Shown here in pieces: positions 22,001-30,570 of a stretch of 64,000 nt of DNA. The notes under the pieces were generated by a model. It was given only the letters and a program-made list of their open reading frames with translations, did no database searches and was not told the DNA's origin. Position 1 is the first letter of the stretch; each line of letters begins with the position of its first letter. Source of the DNA: an uncultured Chitinophaga sp. (lineage in GTDB: Bacteria; Bacteroidota; Bacteroidia; Cytophagales; Cyclobacteriaceae); NCBI GenBank assembly GCA_902168205.1, contig CABHOK010000012.1, forward strand, positions 1 to 64,000, written 5' to 3'. The position numbers were made by a program, and so were the translations under genes.

Positions 22001-24415
22001 TCCAATCGGTCAATCATTTCTGTAGAAGGCGATATGACGTTTCTCGGTGCCGAGACTGCAACACCTGCCGGGCAGCTATACTCCGTAGTATTTAAAGGCA
22101 GTAAAGATCATACACTCACACTGAACCGGGATACTGACCTGAGTCTATACCAGCTCGTATTAGATTACGGTGATGCGCTTACACTTCAAAACAGTGCCGG
22201 TAGCGCTGCAACGGTACGGCTAGGCAACAGCAGCGGTGGCGGCCTGACACTCAACACCGGGGCACAATTACACCTGGATAAAAATAACCTTGTCCTCTCT
22301 GGAAAAGTTGCCATCAACCCGAATGGCGAAACCGGAGTGATAGCAGCACGCAACAGTAACCTGACGATCAACACAACATCTGCGCTTTCATCCAATATAG
22401 CCTTCAGTGAACAGTATGATAGTTTAACAAACATCACATTGTCGTCAAGCAGCACCGGTAAATTTAACTTACAGAGTTCGGTGAAAGTGAAGAACCTTGT
22501 TGCCCTTACAAAAGGCGAATTGAACAGCTATAGTGGAAACCTCACACTGGTATCCGATAAAAATGGAAGTGCACGCATCGGTCCACTTCTCTCCGGAGCA
22601 AGAATTACCGGCCAGATAACCTATCAACGCTATATGGATGGCGAAGGAAGAATATACCGCTACATCGCATCACCGGTAAAAGCCATGAGCGTTGCCGACA
22701 TCCAGGAATATATACCGGTTACCGGCTCTTTTAAGGGACAGAGCACAGGGTCAGGTATAAATTCATCTGCAGCTTCGATGTTCAGCTATAATGAACCGGA
22801 AGGTGGCTGGCTTAACTTCCCTCCCAATGGTGGCTCGAACGAAGACTCGCTCCGCATCGGTAAAGGTTACTCAATCTTTGTACGCGAAGCAACAGACCCA
22901 ACAACCTGGCAGGTTACCGGCAACCCATATCAGGGTAACTTTATATTTACCCTTACCGGTGGCACACTGGGACAAGACAATGGCTGGAATTTACTCGGCA
23001 ATCCATACCCTGCTCCTATTCAATGGACCGGTACTGCTGATACCAAATGGAGCACGTTGCTAAACGTAAGCAGCACAGTATATGTGCGCGAGAACTTCGG
23101 CTCCGAATATAGATGGCGTGTATGGAACGGATCAACCGGCAATCTGGCCAACGGTATCATTGCCCCAGGGCAATCATTCTGGGTACAAACCACATCAGCA
23201 ACTCCGACACTTACTATAACCGAAAATGCAAAGTATACGACAGACGGTACTTTTTACCGCGAAGGTAATGGTATAGAATCCCTTGAAATCAGCATGAGTA
23301 ACGGAACGTGGACCGATGAGACCTATATACAGACTATACCACAGGCATCCAACAGTTACAATAAGTATGAAGATGCCCTCAAGCAAAACAATACATACTT
23401 TAACCTGGCATCGCGATCAAGTGACAGTGTTGCCCTGGCGATCAATGCCATAGCAGCAGACTATTGTCAGAAACGTATACCGCTGGTTATCTCCAATGCT
23501 GCGAAAGGAAATTACACCTTCCATTTTAAAGGAACCGACAACCTAACAACCCAGGTATACCTGGAAGATGCGCTCCTGAAAAAACACATCGATGTATCGG
23601 CAGATCCTGACTATAGCTTTGCAATCACGGATGCAGCTGAGTCTAAAGGAACACGTTTCACCTTGATACTCGCGAGACCTGAAATACACCCAACCGCCAC
23701 CATGACATCATCAGCGGTGTGTGAAAGTAATGCTGTCATTACTCTGAACGGCACACAGGCGGGCGTTGGATACCAGGCATTTCTTGAAGGGAAAGCAGTT
23801 TCAGAAAGAAGAATTGCAGAAGGAGAATCGCTGCAACTCGAGGCAGATTATAACCAATTATATAGCGGTATATTTAATGTATCTGTAAAAGCCGGATATG
23901 GAAGTAGTGACGACTGTCCTGTAACGACACTGTCCAATACAATTTCGGTTACGATCGACTCGCTCGCCACACCACGCATCGCAGTAGCATCCGGAAAAAT
24001 ATTTACAGAACAACGCCCGGGATATTACTACCAGTGGTACCTGGACGGAGCGCTGCAGACAAATGAGACAGCTTCTGAAATTATACCGCTAGCCGATGGA
24101 AACTATAGCGTAGCTGTTACCAACGGAAGTTGTTTCCGGATGTCCGAGACACTGCAATATACATCGTCTGGGGAGTTACCCATTGATAGGCTGGCAATCA
24201 TTTCACCTAATCCATTTACAGATAAGTTAACGGTTACAGTACAAATACCGGCAGTCCGAACAATATCGCTGTCCAATATGGTAGGTCGTGTAATCCTGGA
24301 GAAAGTTGTGACAGAAGCCGATCAACAAGTTACGTTCGATCTTACCGATATAGCGCAAGGCACCTATATTCTTTCGATAGGCAAAGCTAAATATAAAGTG
24401 GTAAAGAAAACGTAG
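19019..24415 (+). CDS. Large T9SS-secreted multidomain esterase
   Basis: 1798 residues. Signal peptide at 1-26 (STLAALFLFTATFNTLSQ). An alpha/beta hydrolase of the PHB-depolymerase/feruloyl-esterase type covers about 30-300: oxyanion-side motif IVMLHGAGESGRSW, nucleophile elbow IHGLSNGAKG (GxSxG) and a terminal catalytic histidine in TLGHNTW. Ig-like segments follow (CANSSIKLGFSDGFIAYQW), two fibronectin III domains at about 490-680 (VNVQWTDNSDNEEYFEIW; ISITWDASSDDDQVSAYEV), a PA14 domain at about 685-830 (YIEINQPGNYIFYSRSDDGS), a long beta-rich region, and a type A sorting domain at about 1715-1798 (ISPNPFTDKLTV, AQGTYILSI). It should be exported by the type IX system and act on an extracellular ester or glycan; substrate unknown. 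PA14 and FN3 suggest carbohydrate binding. Confidence 0.88.
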   Translation: MLLQNVLKSTLAALFLFTATFNTLSQTVIHYDSGYTLRNNQLGHYYKMANFSNEVLFREYTYWKSTGAAVDEFLNFRVVFPTGYNKNDASKKYPLIVMLHGAGESGRSWEGHYNYGPEDPQFDNNSTSTAYPGPSHVAAVLRNPSDHRAFPGIVIIPQVSHSGAWQNGWEDGAIGNNIRMTIGIIEYFISNYHVDRDRIAIHGLSNGAKGVWDAAAKRPDLFAAMLPMSGVGSNYGAMSDILVTMPIWLFQGGTDTNPKPQASEDLVDVLKSKGANPIYTLYPTLGHNTWTTAYAETDFFSWILAQNKKNIYVFGGQTELCANSSIKLGFSDGFIAYQWTFNGIDISGATSRFYTLNQAGTYTVKFKRSETEWDESFPIEITPKEASTYKPELANNGTRIIPIDFNGTKNDTLRLIAPEGFPEYHWYKNGVAFDTTVTNTKVAYFLQGSGTVGTTSQAGEYAVRVKENSGCESLLSDPITVSYTSPHVAPNAPTLAAGGVTAASESEVNVQWTDNSDNEEYFEIWRNRANVNGYSSEPYRLIATVPANTNTYHDTGLRPSARYFYRVRSAGAGDGKFATAEVYITMPNDTTKPAPPTNLVVTDVQDTQISITWDASSDDDQVSAYEVYLGSTLVTTVNATTYTFSSLAPNTKYFINVRAVDTRGNFSDFPGEAIPVTTLSPQNGLTYYYYEPLNVPTDFTLATFFSTAQTPATQGVVSNFDISVRNRDIKFVFAFEGYIEINQPGNYIFYSRSDDGSRVYIDGVLQIDNDALHDGPVEKNKTVNFATTGKYPIRVEYFYANSLLQTLSVTYDPPGTGTGLGKQVIPDSLLFRTSATPVTYYCKATGDLHLLSTWGTEANGEGTAPVNFSNAYEYFHIRNRTGDVAIASPWSVAGAGSKIIVESGVTLNINEAVTGTIEADDNTVININHDSIPAFGTLSPTSTVNFNANGMVPNSVYGNLNLTTASTTKTLPLSSISVKGDLRVDENVVVQGSESNRSIISVEGDMTFLGAETATPAGQLYSVVFKGSKDHTLTLNRDTDLSLYQLVLDYGDALTLQNSAGSAATVRLGNSSGGGLTLNTGAQLHLDKNNLVLSGKVAINPNGETGVIAARNSNLTINTTSALSSNIAFSEQYDSLTNITLSSSSTGKFNLQSSVKVKNLVALTKGELNSYSGNLTLVSDKNGSARIGPLLSGARITGQITYQRYMDGEGRIYRYIASPVKAMSVADIQEYIPVTGSFKGQSTGSGINSSAASMFSYNEPEGGWLNFPPNGGSNEDSLRIGKGYSIFVREATDPTTWQVTGNPYQGNFIFTLTGGTLGQDNGWNLLGNPYPAPIQWTGTADTKWSTLLNVSSTVYVRENFGSEYRWRVWNGSTGNLANGIIAPGQSFWVQTTSATPTLTITENAKYTTDGTFYREGNGIESLEISMSNGTWTDETYIQTIPQASNSYNKYEDALKQNNTYFNLASRSSDSVALAINAIAADYCQKRIPLVISNAAKGNYTFHFKGTDNLTTQVYLEDALLKKHIDVSADPDYSFAITDAAESKGTRFTLILARPEIHPTATMTSSAVCESNAVITLNGTQAGVGYQAFLEGKAVSERRIAEGESLQLEADYNQLYSGIFNVSVKAGYGSSDDCPVTTLSNTISVTIDSLATPRIAVASGKIFTEQRPGYYYQWYLDGALQTNETASEIIPLADGNYSVAVTNGSCFRMSETLQYTSSGELPIDRLAIISPNPFTDKLTVTVQIPAVRTISLSNMVGRVILEKVVTEADQQVTFDLTDIAQGTYILSIGKAKYKVVKKT

Positions 24416-24427
24416 TTACGAACAGCA

Positions 24428-25252
24428 TTAATAACTGAACCGGATAGCATATATATTCGGCCAGAACTTGCCGGTAACATAGACATTACCGGAAGCTGAA
24501 TCATACGCGATGCCGTTCAATTCAAGTGCATTCTTATTCTGTGAACGGGCACTGCGGGTTAACGCAGAAAGATCAAGACGCCCCTGCACCTTTCCGGTTG
24601 CAGGGTCTATCTTTATAATGTAGTTTGTCGTATATACGTTGGCATAAATATAGCCACTAATATATTCCAGCTCGTTTACATTTCTGACAGGACCGTTGGT
24701 ATCCTGCACAAGCAACGTCTTGACGGGTTTCAATGAGACAGAGTCCAGATATAGTATCTTATCAGTCCCGTCACTCATGATGAGGTGAGTTCCATCCGTA
24801 GTAAGTCCCCACCCCTCTTTACCAGGCAACGGAAATTCACCGGTCTTCTTAAAAGTTCTCGCGTTATAGATATACCCTACCTTGGCCTCGTAGGTCAATT
24901 GATATAGTTTGTTATTGAGAAAAGTAATACCTTCTCCAAATATAGCGCGGTTAATCTCAACCTTAGCATCGATCTTACCGGTTTGCAGATCAACGATCCC
25001 AACAACAGACTTTGTGTTTTCCATCTCAAGCGGTGAACCTGTACTTTCATATAGCTTGCCGTTGTGCATGAGAAGGCCTTCCGTAAACGCGGCCGTATCG
25101 TGCACATGCGTAGCGACAACATCAAAACTGATAGAGGGTATTGGAGGAGTAACAGTAGTCTTCACAGTAGATTCCTTTTTATCAGAATTACACGCGGTGA
25201 GTTGCACGATTAGCACAAGAACAGAAAGTAAACCAAGACGATTCGTTTTCAA
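24428..25252 (-). CDS. Glutaminyl-peptide cyclotransferase lipoprotein
   Basis: 274 residues. A lipoprotein signal with lipobox LTAC (cysteine about residue 21) is followed by the five-bladed propeller of the plant/bacterial-type glutamine cyclotransferase family: THVHDTAAFTEGLLMHNGKLYESTG, ENTKSVVGIVDLQTGK, IFGEGITFLNNKLYQLTY, WGLTTDGTHLIMSDGTD, VNELEYISGYIYANVY and NGIAYDSASGNVYVTGKFWPN are hallmark segments. The enzyme converts N-terminal glutamine of exported proteins to pyroglutamate, here at the periplasmic face. In many Bacteroidota such cyclases act on T9SS or lipoprotein substrates whose mature N-terminus is glutamine; the adjacent esterase and the giant adhesin here both have Q at the predicted cleavage site (inference). 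It converges on the esterase with a 12-bp gap. Confidence 0.92.
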   Translation of the reverse strand: MKTNRLGLLSVLVLIVQLTACNSDKKESTVKTTVTPPIPSISFDVVATHVHDTAAFTEGLLMHNGKLYESTGSPLEMENTKSVVGIVDLQTGKIDAKVEINRAIFGEGITFLNNKLYQLTYEAKVGYIYNARTFKKTGEFPLPGKEGWGLTTDGTHLIMSDGTDKILYLDSVSLKPVKTLLVQDTNGPVRNVNELEYISGYIYANVYTTNYIIKIDPATGKVQGRLDLSALTRSARSQNKNALELNGIAYDSASGNVYVTGKFWPNIYAIRFSY

Positions 25253-25317
25253 GGCAATGGATTTTAGAAATTAAGGCCGAAGGTACACAATCCCGCGCAC
25301 TTTGACGAACGCATGAT

Positions 25318-26019
25318 TTATACCTGCGTATCCTTCAGAATATAGCCAACGCTTCGAATGTTCTCGATCCTTAAAGATTGATCGCTCTTCAAATACTTGC
25401 GTAATCGCGATACAAAAACATCCATGCTGCGCGCAACAAAAAAACCATCATCTTCCCAAATTGTCTTCAGGAAAACATCACGTTCAATAAGCTTACCGGT
25501 GTGCCGGAAGAAAAGTGAAAGTAATTTACATTCCTTATAGGTTAAGCGTGTAGTGCTACCATTGGCGTGCAGCAACAGGTTGTGTACATCAAGTGTAGAG
25601 TTGCCGGCTTTTAATACCAGCGACCGATCGGCCGAAACTCCGCTTCCCGAGGCACGCTTCAGAATAGCTTCCAACCTATATTTGAATTCCTGGATGCTGA
25701 ACGGCTTGCACACATAATCGTCAGCTCCAATCTCAAATCCGCGGATGCGATCTTCCAGTTGATTTTTAGCGGTGAGGAACACGATGGGAATACGCTGATT
25801 ATACTTTCGCACTTCAGTGGCAAGATCAAAGCCATCCTTCTCCGGCAGCATGATATCAAAAATACACAAGTCAAACGGATGGCTATAAAATGCGGAAAGT
25901 CCTTTTTCGCCACTGGTATATAAGTGTACATTCCAGCCATGCGCATCCAAGGAATCCTTAATGAGAAAGCCGAGACTCTCATCATCTTCCACCAACATGA
26001 TTTGTGTACGATCGCTCAT
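25318..26019 (-). CDS. OmpR-family response regulator
   Basis: 233 residues. Receiver domain at 1-120: acidic pair in MLVEDDESL, phospho-acceptor Asp in CIFDIMLPEKDG, switch Thr in IVFLTAKNQ and Lys in YVCKPFS. A winged-helix DNA-binding domain covers about 130-230 (RLTYKECKLLSLFFRHTG, SMDVFVSRLRKYL, IRSVGYIL). It overlaps the upstream kinase gene by 4 bases (ATGA at 26016-26019), so both are one translationally coupled pair. The target genes are unknown. Confidence 0.93.
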   Translation of the reverse strand: MSDRTQIMLVEDDESLGFLIKDSLDAHGWNVHLYTSGEKGLSAFYSHPFDLCIFDIMLPEKDGFDLATEVRKYNQRIPIVFLTAKNQLEDRIRGFEIGADDYVCKPFSIQEFKYRLEAILKRASGSGVSADRSLVLKAGNSTLDVHNLLLHANGSTTRLTYKECKLLSLFFRHTGKLIERDVFLKTIWEDDGFFVARSMDVFVSRLRKYLKSDQSLRIENIRSVGYILKDTQV

Positions 26020-27239
26020 GCTTTCGGCAGTATAATTTTTACTTCTGTTCCTTTATTCAGCTCACTGAATAAATTTACTTCACCGCGATGTACCTGGATA
26101 ACATGCTTCACAAAACTCAACCCAAGACCAAACCCCTTTACCGTATGTACATTGCCTGAACTTACCCGGAAGAATTTCTCAAACACCTTCTGACACAGAT
26201 GTGGCGCGATGCCTATACCATTGTCGATCACATCAATCTCAAGCTGGTTACCATAGTCGCGCGTACGGATCACAATACGCGGGCTTTGCAGCGCGTATTT
26301 TTCTGCATTATCAATCACATTGGTGATCGCCTGCAACAACAGATCTTTATCGCCCAGTATCGATGCATTTGTTGCGTTGAATTCCAGTTGCAGGGTACCA
26401 TTACGTTGCTGCACTTTTAACTGAAATGCTTCAGCACAATCTTCAATGAGCCGGTGCACGTCCATAGGTTCCTGCACCGGACTCTTCAAATATTCTGCAG
26501 AAGAACCACTGAGCACCTGATCTATCTTTTGCCGCAGTCGCTCATTTTCTTTCAACAGTATATTGATATATACCTGCGATGCCGGATCCGGAATTTTGTT
26601 TTGAAGAATCTCACCGGCAATGCGAATGTTAGTCACGGGTGTCTTAAACTCATGCGTCATGTTGTTGATAAAGTCGTTCTTCAGTTCAGCAAACTTCTGC
26701 TCGCGGAGCAGTGATGCTATAGCGTAGGCGAAGAACCCTATCATAAGCAGCAATATGATCGTTGAGAAAATCCAGATGTCCAATTGGGCGGCTACATAAC
26801 TTTGTTTACCGGGAAAGTAAACGGCAAAGTTTCGCTCGACAGCACTGCGCCTGTGCTCCGCGGCCTCGGCAGCAAGTCGCCGTGTAGCTTCCACATAGTT
26901 GCCATATACCAGCGTGTCATCCGCTGCGTTGTAAACACCAAGTTCATAGTCAATCATCAGGCTGCGCTTTGAAAATTCCTGGCGAATGAGACCGTCCAAC
27001 ATTTCATCATTCAATGAAGCATTTGTAGCAACAAAGAAGAAACTGGAAGACATCTTTTTGACTTCCGCATTTTTGGACACCGAGTCGGCCACCTTACGAA
27101 GTGCGATCTGGACACTATGATCGAATTGCCGTTCAGCCACATCAAACGCTCTCCGGAACCAGTATATCTGCACTACCAGCAAACATACCAGCACCAGTGT
27201 GCCCAAAAGAATAATCCTGCGAAGGTGTTTATTTTTCAT
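26016..27239 (-). CDS. Membrane sensor histidine kinase
   Basis: 407 residues. Transmembrane segment 1 (IILLGTLVLVCLLVVQIYWF, about 8-28), a periplasmic sensor loop of about 130 residues, and transmembrane segment 2 (IWIFSTIILLLMIGFFAYAI). HisKA dimerisation domain has the phospho-acceptor His in NNMTHEFKTPVTNIRI (about residue 200). The HATPase domain has the N box NVIDNAEKYA, G1 IDVIDNGIGI and G2 GFGLGLSFVK. The first gene of the operon with the OmpR regulator. The sensor loop is not recognised. Confidence 0.93.
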   Translation of the reverse strand: MKNKHLRRIILLGTLVLVCLLVVQIYWFRRAFDVAERQFDHSVQIALRKVADSVSKNAEVKKMSSSFFFVATNASLNDEMLDGLIRQEFSKRSLMIDYELGVYNAADDTLVYGNYVEATRRLAAEAAEHRRSAVERNFAVYFPGKQSYVAAQLDIWIFSTIILLLMIGFFAYAIASLLREQKFAELKNDFINNMTHEFKTPVTNIRIAGEILQNKIPDPASQVYINILLKENERLRQKIDQVLSGSSAEYLKSPVQEPMDVHRLIEDCAEAFQLKVQQRNGTLQLEFNATNASILGDKDLLLQAITNVIDNAEKYALQSPRIVIRTRDYGNQLEIDVIDNGIGIAPHLCQKVFEKFFRVSSGNVHTVKGFGLGLSFVKHVIQVHRGEVNLFSELNKGTEVKIILPKA

Positions 27240-27367
27240 TTATTAAAAATAACAGTTTACGCGCGAACCTATAGGAACTTTCCGGTTTTTAACACTGCAT
27301 TAACACTTCTTTACAGTTGTTAACCCGGAACAACCACCTGCGGCAGTAGCATTGCAAAAAAAGAACT

Positions 27368-30300
27368 ATGCTTTTCTCCCGGAAGGATTACCTGCTTTTT
27401 ACAATAGCACTACTACTTATCACCACAGCATTTCTATGCATGGCGTTTGACTCGTCAGCCAATGACTTTGGTATACTGACCCGCACCGCTGCACCACCTG
27501 TATTGCTTGCAGGACTGTTGCTTCTGGTGGCCGGCATTATCGGGCTACAATCCTTTACCCCGGCAGTACTATATAGAGCTCTTTGTACTGATACGTTTAA
27601 ACACCTGGGCGCGTTTCTGGTTTTTATAGTCTCGTGCGTAACCTATCTCACCACACTGGAACCAACAGCAAGTCTTTGGGACTGTTCCGAGTTTATAGCA
27701 GCTTCTTACAAATTACAGGTTCCGCATACACCCGGCACACCGCTTTCACTTTTGATCGGGCGGATGTTCAGTATGCTTGCCGGTGACGATGTAACGCGTG
27801 TAGCCCGGGCGTTAAATACCATGAGTGCTCTGTTCTCTGCACTTACCATTGGTATTGCATACTATATTATCTATGACCTGTCCTATGCAATTGCAGACCA
27901 CTCAATCAAGTATACATCACGCGGTGTCATGGCTGCTGCTATAGGAGGCAGTCTTTGCCTGGCGTTCAGTGATACATTCTGGTTTTCGGCTGTTGAAGCT
28001 GAGACATACGGTGCTGCATGTTTCTTTATGATGCTTTTAGTGTGGATGATCCTGAAAGGCAAAAATGCTGCGGAGCCGATGCGTTCCCGGTGGCTGATAT
28101 TAATCTTTTATATAGCAGGACTTGCTTTCTGTATACACCCGATGTGTGTATTGGCGCTACCGATGCTTCCCTTTACCTGGTATGTGCAGGAACAGCGATT
28201 AACATTCCGCGCTATAGTAGTAACAGTGGCCATTGGCTGCCTTCTTATCCTGGCGATAAACCGGTTCGTCTCTGTGGGTATATTTGAAGCAGCGTTTTAT
28301 CTCGATCTCTTTCTCGTCAATTCACTGAACACTCCCTTCTATACAGGCGCGTTTATATTGCTTATATTACTTGTGCTTGCATTCCGGCTGTTATTGAGCA
28401 AGCTTCCTTCCTATAAAGTATATAGCTGGGCCGTTATATTTCTACTGGCAGGTTTTCTTCCTTATGGAATGTTGTTCATACGCTCTGCACACAACCCTCC
28501 GATCGATGAAGGAAGTCCGCAGAACCTGTCGATGATTAAAGCTTACATGAACCGCGAATCGTATGGAACAAGACCGCTCGTATACGGTCAATACTTCGAT
28601 GCACGAATTGAAAATGTTACTCCAGGCAAACAGATATACCACAAAGGTAAACAGGTATATGAACCGACCGGAACATTGTCCGAATATCAATACGAGCCAC
28701 ATCGCCAGACAATCTTTCCAAGAATGTATAGCAACGATGCCAGCCACATCGAGACCTATCGCCAATGGACAGGATTGAAGCCGGGAGAAAAACCCGGTTA
28801 TACTGATAATATAGCATACTTGCTACGGTACCAATTTACACACATGTATCTTCGCTACTTCCTCTGGAATTTTGCCGGACGCGAAGGAGATATTCAATAC
28901 AGCAACTGGCTTGCACCCTGGGAACCGGCGTCACTTGAAAACACAGCGCACAACACGCAGCGGGCACGAAATCAATACTGGATGATTCCGCTCATACTCG
29001 GTATAATCGGGAGTATATATCACCATCGGAAGAATCGCCATGCGTCTATCAGTACACTGATCTTCTTCCTGGTCACCGGAGTAGTGCTGGTGTTGTATCT
29101 CAACTCGCCTCCCAATGAACCACGCGAACGCGACTATATTTATGTTGGATCCTACATAGCTTTCTCTTGGTGGATTGGTCTGGGAATACTGGCGCTATTT
29201 TCATTCGTTAACCGTTGGAAGGCTGGCTGGCTTGGAGTTTCACTTATCAGCGTAGCCGTACCGTTGTGGATGTTCCTGCAGAACCACGATGATCATGATC
29301 GCAGCGGAAGAACGTTTCAAATCGACCATGCCCGCAATGTATTACAAAGCTGCGCTCCCAATGCGATCCTGTTTACGGGTGGAGACAATGATACATTTCC
29401 GCTATGGTATCTGCAGGAAGTAGAAGGATTCAGAACCGATGTGCGCATTGCCGTTTTAAGCTACTTCAATACGGACTGGTATATAGGCCAGCTGCGAAAC
29501 ACGTACTACCAGTCACAGCCGTTCAGACTCATGTTGCCTGAAAAATCATATCGGCAATATGGACCGAATGATGTGCTATACCTGCAGGAAAGTATACATG
29601 AAGGAATTGATGCAACCCGGTATCTTACTTTATTACGAGATGAGCATCCAGCCCTGCGCTTGCCTACGGCTTCGGGCGATGTATACTCCATTCTTCCCTC
29701 CAGAACAATACGCGTTCCGGTGGATAAACAAAAATTCATAGCGAGTGATCAGAAAGACTTTGTCCCACAGCACGCTGTTACCAACGAACTGACGTTAACG
29801 GTAACCGGGGATTACCTCCCGAAAAATGCATTGGCGTTTCTGGATCTGCTCGTCAGTAATCAATGGGAAAGACCTATATATTTCAACTTTACCTCGCTGA
29901 ATACATTTGATCTCGACCTAAAACCTTATGTGGTGCAGGAAGGACAACTATACCACCTGCTGCCAATTCAACCTCAACGCGAAGGTGCAGCGATCAACAC
30001 AGCACTCATGTACAAAAATCTCCTGGAGCAAGCCGACTATTCCAATCTCGCGGATTCATCGGTATACTTTAACTACGAAGACTATCAGCTCCGCATGATC
30101 ATCCCGCTGCAACAAACACTCAACACATTGGCAGAAGCATTTTATGAGGAAGGCAACCAGGCCATGGCCGAGAAAGTTCTGTTAACATCAGTCGACAAGC
30201 TATACCATGATCACCTCACTCCCTCTATCACCAGCCTGCAGGCTGCTCACATGCTGATGACGCTTGGCAAAAATGACATCGCCTTTAAACTGTCACGACA

Positions 30301-30460
30301 CGTATTCGATTTTTACTACAACTATGCACAACAACACACCACCATAAACAGCAACGAGACAGATGCTTACCTGCTTCGCCGATCAGCTGCCTTGCTCAAC
30401 CAACTGGGCTTTGATGAATATCAGAAACAGGTGGATGCTTTGCTCGCAGCAGAACAATAA
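27368..30460 (+). CDS. DUF2723 polytopic membrane protein (glycosyltransferase-like)
   Basis: 1030 residues. The N-terminal half is polytopic, with more than ten hydrophobic segments, and holds the DUF2723 signature: YLTTLEPTASLWDCSEFIAA, KLQVPHTPGTPLSLLIGRMF. The aspartate in WDCSEF is equivalent to the catalytic acid in the first loop of GT-C fold enzymes. After a segment with NEPRERDYIYVGSYIAFSWW (about 590) the C-terminal half is soluble with TPR-like helices near the end (LAEAFYEEGNQAMAEKVL). GT-C-like family members are thought to transfer sugars to exported proteins; Bacteroidota glycosylate secreted proteins widely, and this fits the secreted proteins nearby (inference). It is transcribed alone, divergent from the two-component genes. 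Confidence 0.85.
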   Translation: MLFSRKDYLLFTIALLLITTAFLCMAFDSSANDFGILTRTAAPPVLLAGLLLLVAGIIGLQSFTPAVLYRALCTDTFKHLGAFLVFIVSCVTYLTTLEPTASLWDCSEFIAASYKLQVPHTPGTPLSLLIGRMFSMLAGDDVTRVARALNTMSALFSALTIGIAYYIIYDLSYAIADHSIKYTSRGVMAAAIGGSLCLAFSDTFWFSAVEAETYGAACFFMMLLVWMILKGKNAAEPMRSRWLILIFYIAGLAFCIHPMCVLALPMLPFTWYVQEQRLTFRAIVVTVAIGCLLILAINRFVSVGIFEAAFYLDLFLVNSLNTPFYTGAFILLILLVLAFRLLLSKLPSYKVYSWAVIFLLAGFLPYGMLFIRSAHNPPIDEGSPQNLSMIKAYMNRESYGTRPLVYGQYFDARIENVTPGKQIYHKGKQVYEPTGTLSEYQYEPHRQTIFPRMYSNDASHIETYRQWTGLKPGEKPGYTDNIAYLLRYQFTHMYLRYFLWNFAGREGDIQYSNWLAPWEPASLENTAHNTQRARNQYWMIPLILGIIGSIYHHRKNRHASISTLIFFLVTGVVLVLYLNSPPNEPRERDYIYVGSYIAFSWWIGLGILALFSFVNRWKAGWLGVSLISVAVPLWMFLQNHDDHDRSGRTFQIDHARNVLQSCAPNAILFTGGDNDTFPLWYLQEVEGFRTDVRIAVLSYFNTDWYIGQLRNTYYQSQPFRLMLPEKSYRQYGPNDVLYLQESIHEGIDATRYLTLLRDEHPALRLPTASGDVYSILPSRTIRVPVDKQKFIASDQKDFVPQHAVTNELTLTVTGDYLPKNALAFLDLLVSNQWERPIYFNFTSLNTFDLDLKPYVVQEGQLYHLLPIQPQREGAAINTALMYKNLLEQADYSNLADSSVYFNYEDYQLRMIIPLQQTLNTLAEAFYEEGNQAMAEKVLLTSVDKLYHDHLTPSITSLQAAHMLMTLGKNDIAFKLSRHVFDFYYNYAQQHTTINSNETDAYLLRRSAALLNQLGFDEYQKQVDALLAAEQ

Positions 30461-30570
30461 CCAGGCTCTAACTGACGACCAATAAATTCGCAGCTCAAAA
30501 AATTTTCTATGATGTTATAAAAGCTTCTTTTAGATTTAGCTATCCGTTTTTGCACGGTGTCCACTTATTC

